Shown here in pieces: positions 8,711-17,460 of a stretch of 64,000 nt of DNA. The DNA lies in assembly GCA_002013415.1 (NCBI GenBank), contig MAEX01000010.1, forward strand, positions 124,001 to 188,000, given 5' to 3'. Below the pieces are notes generated by a model. The model worked only from the letters and a program-made list of their open reading frames with translations, ran no database searches and was not told where the DNA came from. Origin of the DNA: Mycobacterium sp. D16Q14. GTDB taxonomy: Bacteria; Actinomycetota; Actinomycetes; Mycobacteriales; Mycobacteriaceae. How positions within the stretch are numbered: position 1 is the stretch's first letter; the number at the start of each line of letters is the position of its first letter. The position numbers were made by a program, and so were the translations under genes.

Positions 8711-9945
8711 TGTCTGACCTGACCCTACGCACTATCCACAGTGAGGACGACTACGAGTCGTTCATGTCCTCGTCGTACTCGGTGTTTCTGCAGGACCTGC
8801 AGAAGGACGAGATCGAGGCCCACCGCAAGTTCACCGAATTGGATCGGATGATCGGATTCCACAACGGGAAGAGGTGGGTCTCGACAGCGGGGGCCTTCAG
8901 TCGTCAGGTGGTGCTACCGGGTGGAACGGTCGTACCGGTGGCCGCCATCACCGCGGTCACGGTGTCGCCGACGCATCGCCGTCGAGGTCTGTTGACCGCG
9001 ATGATGCGTCATCAGCTGGAGGACGTCCGCTCGCGCGGCGAGGCCGTCGCCATGCTGTTCGCCTCGGAAGCGTTGATCTACGGCCGATTTGGCTATGGAG
9101 TCGCGACGGAGGCCGCGGATTTGTCCGGCCGGGTCAAGGAGCTGGCCTTCCGGCCAGATGTGGATCTGGGCGACGGCACCCTGGAAGAGGTAGACGCTGA
9201 AACCTTCCTGGCGTCGGCGCCCACCGTCTACGACGACGCCATCGCGGAACTGCCCGGCCAAATGTCCCGGACCTCCGAGTGGTGGGCTTCCTGGACTCTT
9301 GATAACGAGGAACGCCAGAAAGAATCCGGCAAGATCCGCTTCGTCCTGCACTACGAATCAGACGGAACAGTCAGCGGATTCGGCATCTATCGGCCGAGGC
9401 CGGGGTGGGGTGACGCCGGGCCCGACGCCGAGTTGCACGTGCAAGAGGTGCTGGGCACCAATCCGCGCGCCTACGCCCGGACATGGCGCTATCTGCTGGA
9501 TATGGATCTGGTCCGCAAGATCAAGTATCACGGCGCGTCGGTACATGAGGAGCTGCGCTACTTGGTAGCCAACCATTCGGCGCTGGAGTGCGCGGTGAGC
9601 GATGCGATCCAGGTGAGGCTGGTCGACATTCCGGCGGCGCTGTCACAGCGGCGGTACTCCGCCGAGGTGGACGTGGTGCTGGAGGTAACCGATGAATTCC
9701 TGCCGGAGAATTCGGGACGCTACCGTCTGCGCGGCAGTCTGGCCGATGCGAGCTGCGAAATCACCACGGAGGAAGCCGATATCGCGCTGACCGTGCGCGA
9801 CCTCGGATCCGTCTACATGGGCGGGGTGAGCCTGCAGGCGCTGGCCAGAGCCGGCCTGGTTACCGAGCTGAGGGCAGGTGCGGTGCAACGGGCCGCCATT
9901 GCGTTTGGCTGGCCTGTTGCACCCAGTGCACCCGACGACTTCTAG
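8710..9945 (+). CDS. eis2: Eis2-type GNAT N-acetyltransferase
   Basis: A 411-residue Eis-family enzyme that acetylates amines of aminoglycosides and other substrates using acetyl-CoA. The N-terminal GNAT domain holds the acetyl-CoA loop SPTHRRRGLL (about residues 86-95) and LFASEALIYGRFGYGVA with the likely general-acid Tyr. A second GNAT-like region and a sterol-carrier-like C-terminal domain follow. The chain ends in a C-terminal Phe (PDDF), whose carboxylate acts in catalysis in this family. Overall sequence and position near mmpL3 resemble M. abscessus Eis2, a WhiB7-inducible resistance determinant. GTG 8710 fits the promoter; the open frame extends back to 8683. Confidence 0.9.
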   Translation: MSDLTLRTIHSEDDYESFMSSSYSVFLQDLQKDEIEAHRKFTELDRMIGFHNGKRWVSTAGAFSRQVVLPGGTVVPVAAITAVTVSPTHRRRGLLTAMMRHQLEDVRSRGEAVAMLFASEALIYGRFGYGVATEAADLSGRVKELAFRPDVDLGDGTLEEVDAETFLASAPTVYDDAIAELPGQMSRTSEWWASWTLDNEERQKESGKIRFVLHYESDGTVSGFGIYRPRPGWGDAGPDAELHVQEVLGTNPRAYARTWRYLLDMDLVRKIKYHGASVHEELRYLVANHSALECAVSDAIQVRLVDIPAALSQRRYSAEVDVVLEVTDEFLPENSGRYRLRGSLADASCEITTEEADIALTVRDLGSVYMGGVSLQALARAGLVTELRAGAVQRAAIAFGWPVAPSAPDDF

Positions 9946-10395
9946 CTAGTTGTCGCGACCGGGACGGCCCATGGGGCCTGGGCCGTTCCACCCGTCGTCA
10001 TCCCAGGTGCGGTGCCAGCCGCCGTGGTGGCCCCAGCCACCGCCGCCACCGCCGTGCGTGTGCCACCAGATGGCGCATGCGACGCGGACGGCGATGAACA
10101 GGAACAACAGCACCAGGCCGGTCAGCAGGGCGATCTTGCCGAGGAGCTTGGCGCGGTCCGAGGATTCTTGAGCTCGGTCGAATTGGCCGGTGAGCCAGAA
10201 CTGGGTGACGTTCAGCGCGTTGGTGAATGCGCTGAAGGCCAACGGCCAGAAGAAGATAACGGCCGCGACTGCCCAGCCGACATTGGTGGGCGGGGGCTTC
10301 GGTGCACCGGCGGGGGCGGTCGGTGCGGGCGGGGGCGTGTGCGTGGGCGCTGAAATCGCGCCCGTGGGTTCGTCAGATTTCGTCTCGTCGGTCAT
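9946..10395 (-). CDS. CD225/dispanin-type membrane protein with Gly/His/Trp-rich tail
   Basis: A 149-residue protein. A Pro/Ala-rich N-terminus (1-37) precedes a CD225/dispanin-like region: a first hydrophobic segment WAVAAVIFFWPLAFSAF (about 40-57), a cytoplasmic loop with FDRAQESSDRAKLLGKIAL, and a second helix (about 86-108). The tail has a run of seven Gly, four His and several Trp, possibly metal- or membrane-interacting. Bacterial members of this family have no settled function. It converges on eis2 with adjacent stop codons (CTAG-CTAG). Confidence 0.75.
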   Translation of the reverse strand: MTDETKSDEPTGAISAPTHTPPPAPTAPAGAPKPPPTNVGWAVAAVIFFWPLAFSAFTNALNVTQFWLTGQFDRAQESSDRAKLLGKIALLTGLVLLFLFIAVRVACAIWWHTHGGGGGGWGHHGGWHRTWDDDGWNGPGPMGRPGRDN

Positions 10396-10494
10396 GGCAC
10401 GAGGTTAGGCCGAATTCAGGCGGGCTGCCATATCGATCGGATAGCTCTCAGGGAACTGACATTGGTTACGCAGGTACCCGGACCGGCGCAATTG

Positions 10495-11025
10495 TCATCC
10501 GCGGGGGCGGGTGCGCCCGAACCGTCGGGCTACCCTGCGCATCCGAACCAGCATCGCAACCGATGGGCTGGTCGTGCCCGTCAGGTATGCGGAGAGCTCG
10601 CCACTTGAAACACCTATGCGGGAAGCAAACTCGGCTTCACGCAGACCTGAGGCCTCGAACAGCAGGTTGATCTCGTTGGCCGCTTCTCGCTGTTCGGCTT
10701 CGGCAAGGTTGTCGCGGGCCCGGGTGAGGACTTCCTGCAGCACGGTCGAAATGCCGTAAAGCTCGTCGGAGCCCACCACTTCTTCCACCTGGCGTGCAGT
10801 GCGTCCGAAGGGATCGCGTTTGAGCGCGTAGACGATCGCCTGCCAATCGGACAGGTCGCCGCTTTGCAGGGCATCGAGGATCTCGGAGGTGGTCCAGTGG
10901 GTTACCGGCTTGTCACTGCGCCCCGGCTGGACGTTCTCCGCAGAACTGGAGTTGGTGTCACCGGAACCCGAAGGCTCGTCGGGCACGTCGGGTGAGACGG
11001 CTGGAGCGTCGCTCGTGACCGTCAC
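10495..11025 (-). CDS. Rv0201c-like protein with XRE-type helix-turn-helix
   Basis: A 176-residue protein. The first 50 residues are acidic and disordered-looking; the middle holds WTTSEILDALQSGDLSDWQAI; the C-terminus (about 125-170) resembles an XRE helix-turn-helix (SGLREAEFASRIGVSSGELS, then AYLTGTTSPS) ending in a basic tail. GTG 11025 has GGAGG 7 bp upstream and overlaps the mmpL11 stop (GTGA), so it is co-translated with mmpL11. Position matches M. tuberculosis Rv0201c. A regulatory role is an inference from the helix-turn-helix only. Confidence 0.75.
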   Translation of the reverse strand: MTVTSDAPAVSPDVPDEPSGSGDTNSSSAENVQPGRSDKPVTHWTTSEILDALQSGDLSDWQAIVYALKRDPFGRTARQVEEVVGSDELYGISTVLQEVLTRARDNLAEAEQREAANEINLLFEASGLREAEFASRIGVSSGELSAYLTGTTSPSVAMLVRMRRVARRFGRTRPRG

Positions 11026-13817
11026 CTCGCATCCTCCAACATCGCCACCGCCACGGACAGGCACTGCCTGCGCACCGTGGGGCATTCCATCGCTCCGTCG
11101 CCGGGTTTCGGGTCAGCGAGCCTGCGCACCAGCTGGCTAGAAACCCACCTCTGATTGGACTGTACACAGTAATGCTGATCGATCCCCGCGAGGACCTTCG
11201 CTGCCGTCCGCGGCTCCATCAGCGAAGCGAGCCGGGCGAACTCGGTGTAATCACGTTCGGCATTGCGGCGCATCAACAACAGCCCCTGCATACGCAGCGC
11301 TTCGGCGTCGGTCGGTACAGCACACTTCTGTCCCGTCGGCAGCTTCACCTGCGTGGTTTCGACCGGTGTCAGCCGAGATAGGGGGCCGGGCATTCCGACT
11401 GTGTCGCAGTCCGTTCCGCTTTTGCCGGCCTGCAAGGCTTCCAGGGCCACAGTCAAGTTGTCACGCCAGCGGTCCACGAGCACCGACTGCGTGTCGGGGG
11501 CGGTGACAGTGCCGCCGTCGGCGAGACGCTTGAGTCGGGCCGCCGAGACAGCGATGGCGTGATAGTCGATGCGCGGTTCCTCGAGTCCGGATCCTTGAAG
11601 TCGCAGCGCACTCTCGGTATGCGGACCCGGAAGCTCATCGACACAGGGGGTTTCGAAGTCCACGGTCGGAAGCACCCGATCCAGCCAGCCGGGCAGCCAC
11701 CAATTGCGCCGGTCGAACATCGCCATCAGCGCCGGTACCAGCACCAAGCGCACCACCGTGGCGTCGACCGCGATGGCCACCGCACACGCGACGCCCAGTT
11801 GCGCGACCAACGGCATTCCGGCGAACGCGAATCCGATGAACACCGCGATCATGATCAGCGCCGCGCTGGTGATGGTGCGCGCGCTCGTGCGCACGCCGAA
11901 TGAGACCGCGTCGGCGCAATCGCCGGTCCGTAGATACCGCTCGCGCACGCGTGCCAGCAGGAAGATCTCATAATCCATGGTGAGACCGAAGGTCAGTGCG
12001 AGAGCCAACGGCGGGATGCTGCTGTCGATATTGGCCTTATGGAAGCCCAGGAATTCCAGCCATCCCCATTGGAAGACGATCACCAGACTGCCGTAGGCGG
12101 CGGCGACGGAGAGCACCGTCATCACCACACCCTTGAGCGCCAGCACCGGTGAGCGCAGCGTGGCCAGCAGCATCACGAAGGCGAGTACGCAGACGAACGC
12201 GAACACGCCTAACAGGGAGTGTTCGACCCGGTTGTCGTAGTCGAACAGCAAGGCCGTCGGCCCGCCGATGTTGATATCGGCCCCCGAATCCTTGAGCGCA
12301 TCGGGCACATTCGCACGTAGCCAGCTGACGGTCTCGCGCGCGGCAGTCGCTTCGGGGTCCACCGACAGCACGGCCGAGACCAGCGCGTCATGTCCGCCCG
12401 TGGAGAAGATGGGATCCGAGACCCGCGCGATATTGGGGGCCTGCGCGATCGTTTCCTTGGCTGTCTGGAGGGCCTGTGCGTGCTGGGGATCCTGCGCATT
12501 GCCGTTTTCGCCGTCGAAGGTGAGCAGTATTTGTACCGGTCCGAGCGCACCCGGACCCATGGCGACGGCGGCAGCGTCGATGCCCCGGCGGATCTCATGG
12601 GACGAATCGAATTGGCGAAGCATGCTATTGGAGACCTGCATCTGCAGGCTCGGTGCAGCGAGCGCGAGTAGGAAGATCGAGGCGCCCAGCGCGGAGAGCC
12701 ATGGCCTGCGCATAACCTCTTGGGTCCACTTGCGCCAGAATGGAATTGAATGCTTGCGCAGCGGTGAGACGCGCAAAAGCCGGGACTGGTTGGCTGCAGC
12801 CTTGCCGAAGATGGCGAGCAGAGCGGGCATCAGTGTGGTGGAGGTGAGGACGGCGATGGCGACGACGATGATGGCGCCGGAGGCCATCGACGCCAGCGCG
12901 GGGGTGCCGATGAGGTAGATCCCGGCGAGGGCGGCAATCACCGTCAGGCCGGAGAACGTGACGGTGAGGCCCGAGGTGGCCATGGCCCCGGCGATGGCCT
13001 CTTGTTTGTTCTTCCCGGAGTTCAGCTCCTCGCGGTACCGCATGAGGATGAAAAGCGAATAGTCCACCGCGACGGCGAGGCCGATCATGGTGACTGTCGG
13101 CAGTGCGAACACCGAAATAGTGGTGATGTTGGACAGCGCGAGGACGATCGCGACGCTGAGCACCACTGTGCACAGGCCCAAGAGCAAGGGCAGGGAGGCC
13201 GCGGCGAGGGAGCCGAACGCTGCGATCAGCACAATGAGGATGACCGGGATGTTCCACTTCTCGGCCTTTTTGATGTCCCCGGCGATCTGTTCGGTCATCG
13301 CGGCACCCAGCGCGCCTTGGCCGATGACATAGAGAGATACCCGGCCGCCGGCGATCTGCCCGGGCTTACCCCCGTGCACACCTATCTTCTTGCGGAGCTC
13401 CTTGGCGATGTCGGTCGCACCGGAGTTGTCGAACCCGATGCGCAGGGTGACGACGAACGGGCGGTCCGGTTGCGGGGTCAGCTGCGCGGGAAGGGGCTCG
13501 ACCGAAACCTGAGGGATCTGCGCCGCCACCTGCTTGAGGTAATCGACGGCGGCGGCCATGTCGGCGACGGTCGCATCGGGACGTGGCGCGGCGACCAGCG
13601 CCAGCGGCGAAGCTCCGTGCTCGCGGAACCCGGTCTCCATCGCGTCGTGCACCGTGAGCGACTGTGACCCGGCGACCTCGAAACCACCTCCGGTGAGTCT
13701 TTCGCCCTGGCCGGCCACCAAGCCCACCGCCGAGATAATAAGAATCAGCCAGACAGCGACCGTCAACCATCGATACCTGCGAAGGTAGTCGCTGGTGCGC
13801 ATCATGACTGACTGCAC
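11022..13817 (-). CDS. mmpL11: RND-type lipid/heme transporter MmpL11
   Basis: About 931 residues with the MmpL layout: TM1, a large periplasmic domain, TM2-6, a second periplasmic domain, TM7-12 and a roughly 200-residue cytoplasmic C-terminal domain. The proton-relay Asp-Tyr pairs are visible in AVAVDYSLFILMR (TM4) and LTMDYEIFLLAR (TM10). M. tuberculosis MmpL11 exports mycolic-acid wax esters and long-chain triacylglycerols and interacts with the Rv0203 hemophore; the divergent hemophore gene here supports orthology. GTG 13817 has AGGAA 5 bp upstream; ATG 13805 and 13802 (starting MMRTS) are alternatives. Its stop overlaps the next gene. Confidence 0.93.
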   Translation of the reverse strand: MQSVMMRTSDYLRRYRWLTVAVWLILIISAVGLVAGQGERLTGGGFEVAGSQSLTVHDAMETGFREHGASPLALVAAPRPDATVADMAAAVDYLKQVAAQIPQVSVEPLPAQLTPQPDRPFVVTLRIGFDNSGATDIAKELRKKIGVHGGKPGQIAGGRVSLYVIGQGALGAAMTEQIAGDIKKAEKWNIPVILIVLIAAFGSLAAASLPLLLGLCTVVLSVAIVLALSNITTISVFALPTVTMIGLAVAVDYSLFILMRYREELNSGKNKQEAIAGAMATSGLTVTFSGLTVIAALAGIYLIGTPALASMASGAIIVVAIAVLTSTTLMPALLAIFGKAAANQSRLLRVSPLRKHSIPFWRKWTQEVMRRPWLSALGASIFLLALAAPSLQMQVSNSMLRQFDSSHEIRRGIDAAAVAMGPGALGPVQILLTFDGENGNAQDPQHAQALQTAKETIAQAPNIARVSDPIFSTGGHDALVSAVLSVDPEATAARETVSWLRANVPDALKDSGADINIGGPTALLFDYDNRVEHSLLGVFAFVCVLAFVMLLATLRSPVLALKGVVMTVLSVAAAYGSLVIVFQWGWLEFLGFHKANIDSSIPPLALALTFGLTMDYEIFLLARVRERYLRTGDCADAVSFGVRTSARTITSAALIMIAVFIGFAFAGMPLVAQLGVACAVAIAVDATVVRLVLVPALMAMFDRRNWWLPGWLDRVLPTVDFETPCVDELPGPHTESALRLQGSGLEEPRIDYHAIAVSAARLKRLADGGTVTAPDTQSVLVDRWRDNLTVALEALQAGKSGTDCDTVGMPGPLSRLTPVETTQVKLPTGQKCAVPTDAEALRMQGLLLMRRNAERDYTEFARLASLMEPRTAAKVLAGIDQHYCVQSNQRWVSSQLVRRLADPKPGDGAMECPTVRRQCLSVAVAMLEDAR

Positions 13818-14158
13818 GATGGTTCCTGTCGTTCGGTGTGACGCACGCAGTCTCCTGTGGCGTGGTCGTGATGCTACAGCAACGCGACTAACCGTGCCCC
13901 CTGTCTGTATATATCCCGGCAACCTGCGATGACACGTTTACTAACAACCTGCCTTGGCGAAAAACGAGTGGTGGCTGGACGTGCCTTTCAGGCTCCCTGG
14001 CAACGTTGTGTTGGACGAAAAATAGGATCGTGAAATTCAGAATCTGGCCGACGATAAAGACTCGGTAACCTTCTGGTGACTACGCGCGTCCGTGTTTCGA
14101 AATGGCGCCGAATTTCGATACGTTGGCTGTAATCCCCCAAACAAGTAGGAGGAATGTC
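13818..14158. other. Divergent promoter region between mmpL11 and the hemophore gene
   Basis: About 340 bp without a convincing gene and more AT-rich than the flanks. It must hold the mmpL11 and hemophore promoters. I see no clear IdeR-type palindrome (TTAGGTTAGGCTAACCTAA-like) by eye. The only firm element is the AGGAGG ribosome site at 14147-14152. Confidence 0.6.
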
Positions 14159-14905
14159 ATGTCAGCCACAACCTCGCGGCGCACGGCCTACGGCTTGCTG
14201 AGCGCAGGTGTTCTCGCTGGCGGGCTCGCGATGAGCGCCTTGGCACCGATTGCCGCGGCCGAACCAGTCCCCCCGACTCCCGCCCCGGCCCCAGTAGCTC
14301 CCGTCGCGCCGGCACCCGCCCCGAACGCCGCCGCACCCGCTGCGGCGACGGTGACTCCGGCCACACCCACACCGGACGGATGCCAGGCCAGCAAGATGAC
14401 CAAGACCGTCGGCAACGTGGTGCAGAACGCGGCGGGTTACCTGGAGCAGCATCCGGACGTCGATGCGGCCTTCACCGAGATCAAGGCGGCCCCGCAGGAC
14501 CAGATCGCCGCCAAGACGCAGAGTTACCTGGTGTCGCGGCCCGATGTGGCCGGTTCGCTGGGTGGCATCGCCGCACCGCTCAATGACCTGCGCACCAAGT
14601 GCGGTCTCCCGCTGGACCTGGCCCAGGTGGTCAACGGTGGCGGACTGAACCCGGCCGCGATGGGCGTCAACCCCGCGCTGCTGACCGCGCTGTCGCAGAA
14701 CCCGGCGGCACAGCAGGTGGCGCAGAACCCGGCCGCGCAGGCTCTCGTGCAGAACCCGGCCGTGCAGTCTGCCATCCAGAACCAGGCGCCGGCTGCTACC
14801 TTCCCGCAGGGACCCGGGCCCGCGCCCGGACCGGCGCCCGCTGTCACCGCTCCCGCTCCGGCTGGCCCGGTGGGCACGGGCCCCGCGCCCGGTCCGCGCG
14901 TCTAA
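14159..14905 (+). CDS. Secreted hemophore (Rv0203-like) with NPAxQ repeats
   Basis: A 248-residue exported protein: signal peptide (cleavage after IAAAE, about residue 38), Pro/Ala linker, then the heme-binding hemophore domain (about 77-160) bounded by two Cys (DGCQASK and TKCGLPL). The Tyr-x3-His pair in GYLEQHP matches the heme-ligand pair of Rv0203. A C-terminal extension absent from the 136-residue Rv0203 holds tandem NPAxQ nonapeptides and a Pro/Gly/Ala tail. ATG 14159 has AGGAGG 6 bp upstream. Divergent from mmpL11, the presumed heme-accepting transporter. The third heme ligand could not be assigned. Confidence 0.82.
   Translation: MSATTSRRTAYGLLSAGVLAGGLAMSALAPIAAAEPVPPTPAPAPVAPVAPAPAPNAAAPAAATVTPATPTPDGCQASKMTKTVGNVVQNAAGYLEQHPDVDAAFTEIKAAPQDQIAAKTQSYLVSRPDVAGSLGGIAAPLNDLRTKCGLPLDLAQVVNGGGLNPAAMGVNPALLTALSQNPAAQQVAQNPAAQALVQNPAVQSAIQNQAPAATFPQGPGPAPGPAPAVTAPAPAGPVGTGPAPGPRV
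14699..14779 (+). repeat. Three 27-bp tandem coding repeats (NPAxQxxxQ)
   Basis: Units at 14699-14725, 14726-14752 and 14753-14779 each encode Asn-Pro-Ala-x-Gln-x-x-x-Gln. A degenerate unit (NPALLTALSQ) precedes them. They lie in the C-terminal extension of the hemophore. Confidence 0.85.
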
Positions 14906-14923
14906 GGACACATACGCACCATC

Positions 14924-14977
14924 GAATGTGCCGGTTCCGGTGAGATCGATCCAGATTTCACCGGAACCCGCACATTC
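14924..14977. terminator. Terminator hairpin after the hemophore gene
   Basis: Near-perfect inverted repeat with 20-bp arms (14924-14943 and 14958-14977, one mismatch) around a 14-nt loop. It lies between convergent genes. Confidence 0.8.
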
Positions 14978-14989
14978 TGCGTTGTGGGG

Positions 14990-15115
14990 CTAGTGTGTCA
15001 GGGCGTCTGAGCCTGCCGTTGGGGCGACATCGTCGTGACGGTTGAGGTACCGCACAGAGAGCAGTACTGCGGCGTAGCCGGCGAGGGGCACCAGCACGGC
15101 GGCGAAACCTTCCAT
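14990..15115 (-). CDS. Possible 41-residue membrane peptide
   Basis: ATG 15115 to TAG 14990 encodes MEGFAAVLVPLAGYAAVLLS followed by VRYLNRHDDVAPTAG and a short tail: one hydrophobic helix, a basic turn and an acidic tail. The helix-then-charged-tail pattern and third-position GC argue for a real small membrane protein. No good ribosome site is visible, so the call is tentative. Function unknown. Confidence 0.4.
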   Translation of the reverse strand: MEGFAAVLVPLAGYAAVLLSVRYLNRHDDVAPTAGSDALTH

Positions 15116-15193
15116 GCAGCCAGCTTGCGCGGACCTTGGGTGGTTACCCAAGCGCGTTGACGAGATCCTGACGGCAGTGCCGCCGTTTTTTGA

Positions 15194-15595
15194 CTAGCGA
15201 TCGGTCGTATTGATCAGCCGGTTTGCGATGACCCGCCACCCCAGCAGGAACACCGCGGTCACTACGGACGCGACGATGGCAAAGCTGAACGCCACGCCTT
15301 GATTACTCAGCCGGCGCAGGATCATCCCGAACAAGACGGTGCAGACCCACACCGCGACCCCGGTGCGGGTCACCGATGTCGGGCGCGACCATCCCCGGCT
15401 CAGCAGCCAGCCGATACCGGCCCCGGACAGAAACGGCCACGCCGTCTCCCACACACCGACCAGCGTGATGCCCTCAGCATGGCTGCGGCGGCCGATGGTG
15501 CAGAAGACCACGACGCCGATGACATCCAGTACGAGTGAAAGCAGTACGGATGTCACCGGCGTCTGGGGTGACGAATTCTGTTGCACGCTCGGCAT
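15194..15595 (-). CDS. DUF3054 family membrane protein
   Basis: A 133-residue protein with four predicted membrane segments. The family pattern DVIGVVVFCTIGRRSH followed by ETAWPFLSGAGIGWLL is seen near the N-terminus (about 24-65). Members are small actinobacterial membrane proteins of unknown role. It is followed on the same strand by the putative small peptide gene. Confidence 0.78.
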   Translation of the reverse strand: MPSVQQNSSPQTPVTSVLLSLVLDVIGVVVFCTIGRRSHAEGITLVGVWETAWPFLSGAGIGWLLSRGWSRPTSVTRTGVAVWVCTVLFGMILRRLSNQGVAFSFAIVASVVTAVFLLGWRVIANRLINTTDR

Positions 15596-15625
15596 TCCCC
15601 GACCGTAGCCGGTGCCGCGCGGAGA

Positions 15626-16165
15626 TCAGTTGGAGGGTGCCTCCGGGTGACCGGCTTCGATGTTGAAGGTCAGCGTGACCTTCTCGCCGACCAATCCGGC
15701 TCCGCCGGTGACGCCGAAGTCGCTGCGGTTGACCTCGGTGCTGGCCTCAAAGCCCGCGACGCTGCCGCCCTGTGCTCCGGGACCAACGCCCTCCAGGGTG
15801 AGCTTCAGCGAGACCGGCTCGGTGACACCGTGCAGGGTCAGTTCACCGTCGACGATGTAGTCGTCACCGTCCGCACGGACCGAAGTGGACCGGTAGGTGG
15901 CGGTGGGGTGGTTCTCGGTGTCGAAGAAGTCGGCCGAGCGCAGGTGACCGTCGCGCTGGTCGTTGCGGGTGCTTACCGAGGTCACGTCGATGGTGGCCGA
16001 CACCGAGGGTGTGCCGTCTTCGGAGACGGTGATTTCACCGCTGAAGTCGGTAAACGAGCCGCGAACCTTCGAGACGCCCAGATGGCGTACGGAGAAGGTG
16101 ATATCCGAGTGAACCGGGTCGATGGTCCAGGTTCCGGCGGCGAGAACGGGGGCGGTGGTGGTCAT
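15626..16165 (-). CDS. YceI family lipid-binding protein
   Basis: A 179-residue YceI-type lipocalin-like barrel that binds polyisoprenoid or amphiphilic lipids. Landmarks are GTWTIDPVHSDITFSVRHLG at the N-terminus, VRGSFTDFSGEI, and HLRSADFFDTENHPTATY in the middle. No signal peptide is present, so it is predicted cytoplasmic, unlike E. coli YceI. ATG 16165 has GAGGAG 6 bp upstream. Confidence 0.92.
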   Translation of the reverse strand: MTTTAPVLAAGTWTIDPVHSDITFSVRHLGVSKVRGSFTDFSGEITVSEDGTPSVSATIDVTSVSTRNDQRDGHLRSADFFDTENHPTATYRSTSVRADGDDYIVDGELTLHGVTEPVSLKLTLEGVGPGAQGGSVAGFEASTEVNRSDFGVTGGAGLVGEKVTLTFNIEAGHPEAPSN

Positions 16166-16221
16166 GAATGCTCCTCAAAGTTGGGGGTGAGACATTCGTG
16201 CCAACCGGACTATGGTCCGCT

Positions 16222-17433
16222 TTATTTCGGGGGATCGGAAGAATTTTTTGGCGGGTCGTCAGACGGGGCGTTGGCCTCGGGTTCGGGCTGCTTGGCGGGG
16301 TTCGGAGTGGCGTCGGGGTCGATCTGGCTCTCGTTGCGGAAGAGGAAGAAGAAAATGACCCAGCCGATCGCGGAGATGAAGATCCAGCTGACCGCGCGGT
16401 AGATGAGCATGGCGGAGATCGCGTCGGGCAGCGTCATCCCCGAGGACACCAGGCCGGGAACCAGAAGGGCCTCCACCACCAGTAGGCCACCGGGCATGAG
16501 CGGAAGCGAGCCGGCGGCACGGGCCGCGGCGTAAGCGACCATGACGCCGACCAGTGAGGGCCGACTGCCCACGGCATAGGCCGCGAAGGCCAGGCAGGCC
16601 ACATCGGCGATCCAGTTGAACAGTGACCAGCCGAATGCCTCGCCGAGGGCACGTCGGGTCAGCGTCACCGCTTCCATCTGCTTGAGGATCTCGCGCCAGC
16701 GCGCCACCCCCATCATCGGCGGCTTGCCGCGTAGATCGTTGACCCAGCGAAGAACTCGCACACCGATGCCGTCGAGCATCTCGGGCCGCGATGCGACCGC
16801 CTGCGCCAGGAGCAAGATGGCCAGCAACCCGCCGATGCTGAAAATCAGCGAGAACGGGTTGGTCTTGGCGCCCAACAGGAATGCACCGCCCAGTCCCAGG
16901 ATCGCCAAACCCACCGCCTGCAGCACCCCGGACATCACCAACTGCCAAGACGCCACGACCGGGGTGGCACCCCAGAGTCGCTGCTGCCGATAGATAAAGG
17001 TGGCCGAGAGCACGGGTCCGCCGGGCAACGTGGTGCTCAACGCGTTCCCGGCGTAGAAAGCGGCCTCAGAGCGCCACTGGCGTATCTTCACGCCCGCTGA
17101 ACGCAGCAGCGTCCGCTGGATCTGCGCGAAGCTGTGCATCGAGGCCATCGCCGCGAAGGCCGCCGCAAGCACCCACCACGGGTTGGCGGTCTTGAGGCTG
17201 CGCCAGGCCGATGCCAGCTGGTCGGAGACGAATCCGATCTCCACCGCGAGCACGATGGCGAGGACCACGAGGACCGCCCAGCGGATCCACCAGTACTTTC
17301 CCCGTTGCTTGATGACGGGTTGGGGTGCGGTATCCGCTTCAGGATCGTCGTCCGGGCACGAGGCCGGACCGCTTCCTTCGGTGGGCGTACAGCCGCCGTC
17401 GAGTGGGTCACGGTCATCGGGCACGGGCATCAC
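16222..17433 (-). CDS. Rv0204c-like membrane protein (LPG-synthase TM / flippase-type)
   Basis: A 403-residue integral membrane protein. A hydrophilic N-terminus rich in Asp/Pro (1-45) precedes about eight membrane helices of the lysylphosphatidylglycerol-synthase TM type; GNALSTTLPGGPVLSATFIY and AAGSLPLMPGGLLVVEALL are family-like segments. The charged tail is cytoplasmic. Members move or modify lipids, but no catalytic aminoacyl-transfer domain is attached here. Synteny with Rv0204c is good. Likely co-transcribed with the upstream cyclase gene, 27 bp away. Confidence 0.8.
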   Translation of the reverse strand: MMPVPDDRDPLDGGCTPTEGSGPASCPDDDPEADTAPQPVIKQRGKYWWIRWAVLVVLAIVLAVEIGFVSDQLASAWRSLKTANPWWVLAAAFAAMASMHSFAQIQRTLLRSAGVKIRQWRSEAAFYAGNALSTTLPGGPVLSATFIYRQQRLWGATPVVASWQLVMSGVLQAVGLAILGLGGAFLLGAKTNPFSLIFSIGGLLAILLLAQAVASRPEMLDGIGVRVLRWVNDLRGKPPMMGVARWREILKQMEAVTLTRRALGEAFGWSLFNWIADVACLAFAAYAVGSRPSLVGVMVAYAAARAAGSLPLMPGGLLVVEALLVPGLVSSGMTLPDAISAMLIYRAVSWIFISAIGWVIFFFLFRNESQIDPDATPNPAKQPEPEANAPSDDPPKNSSDPPK

Positions 17434-17460
17434 AGTAACGGCGCGGACTGGCCACTTCTT

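Noticed and set aside
13818..14158. IdeR iron box upstream of the hemophore
   Set aside because: Expected for iron/heme genes, but no sequence close to the 19-bp IdeR palindrome was found by eye.
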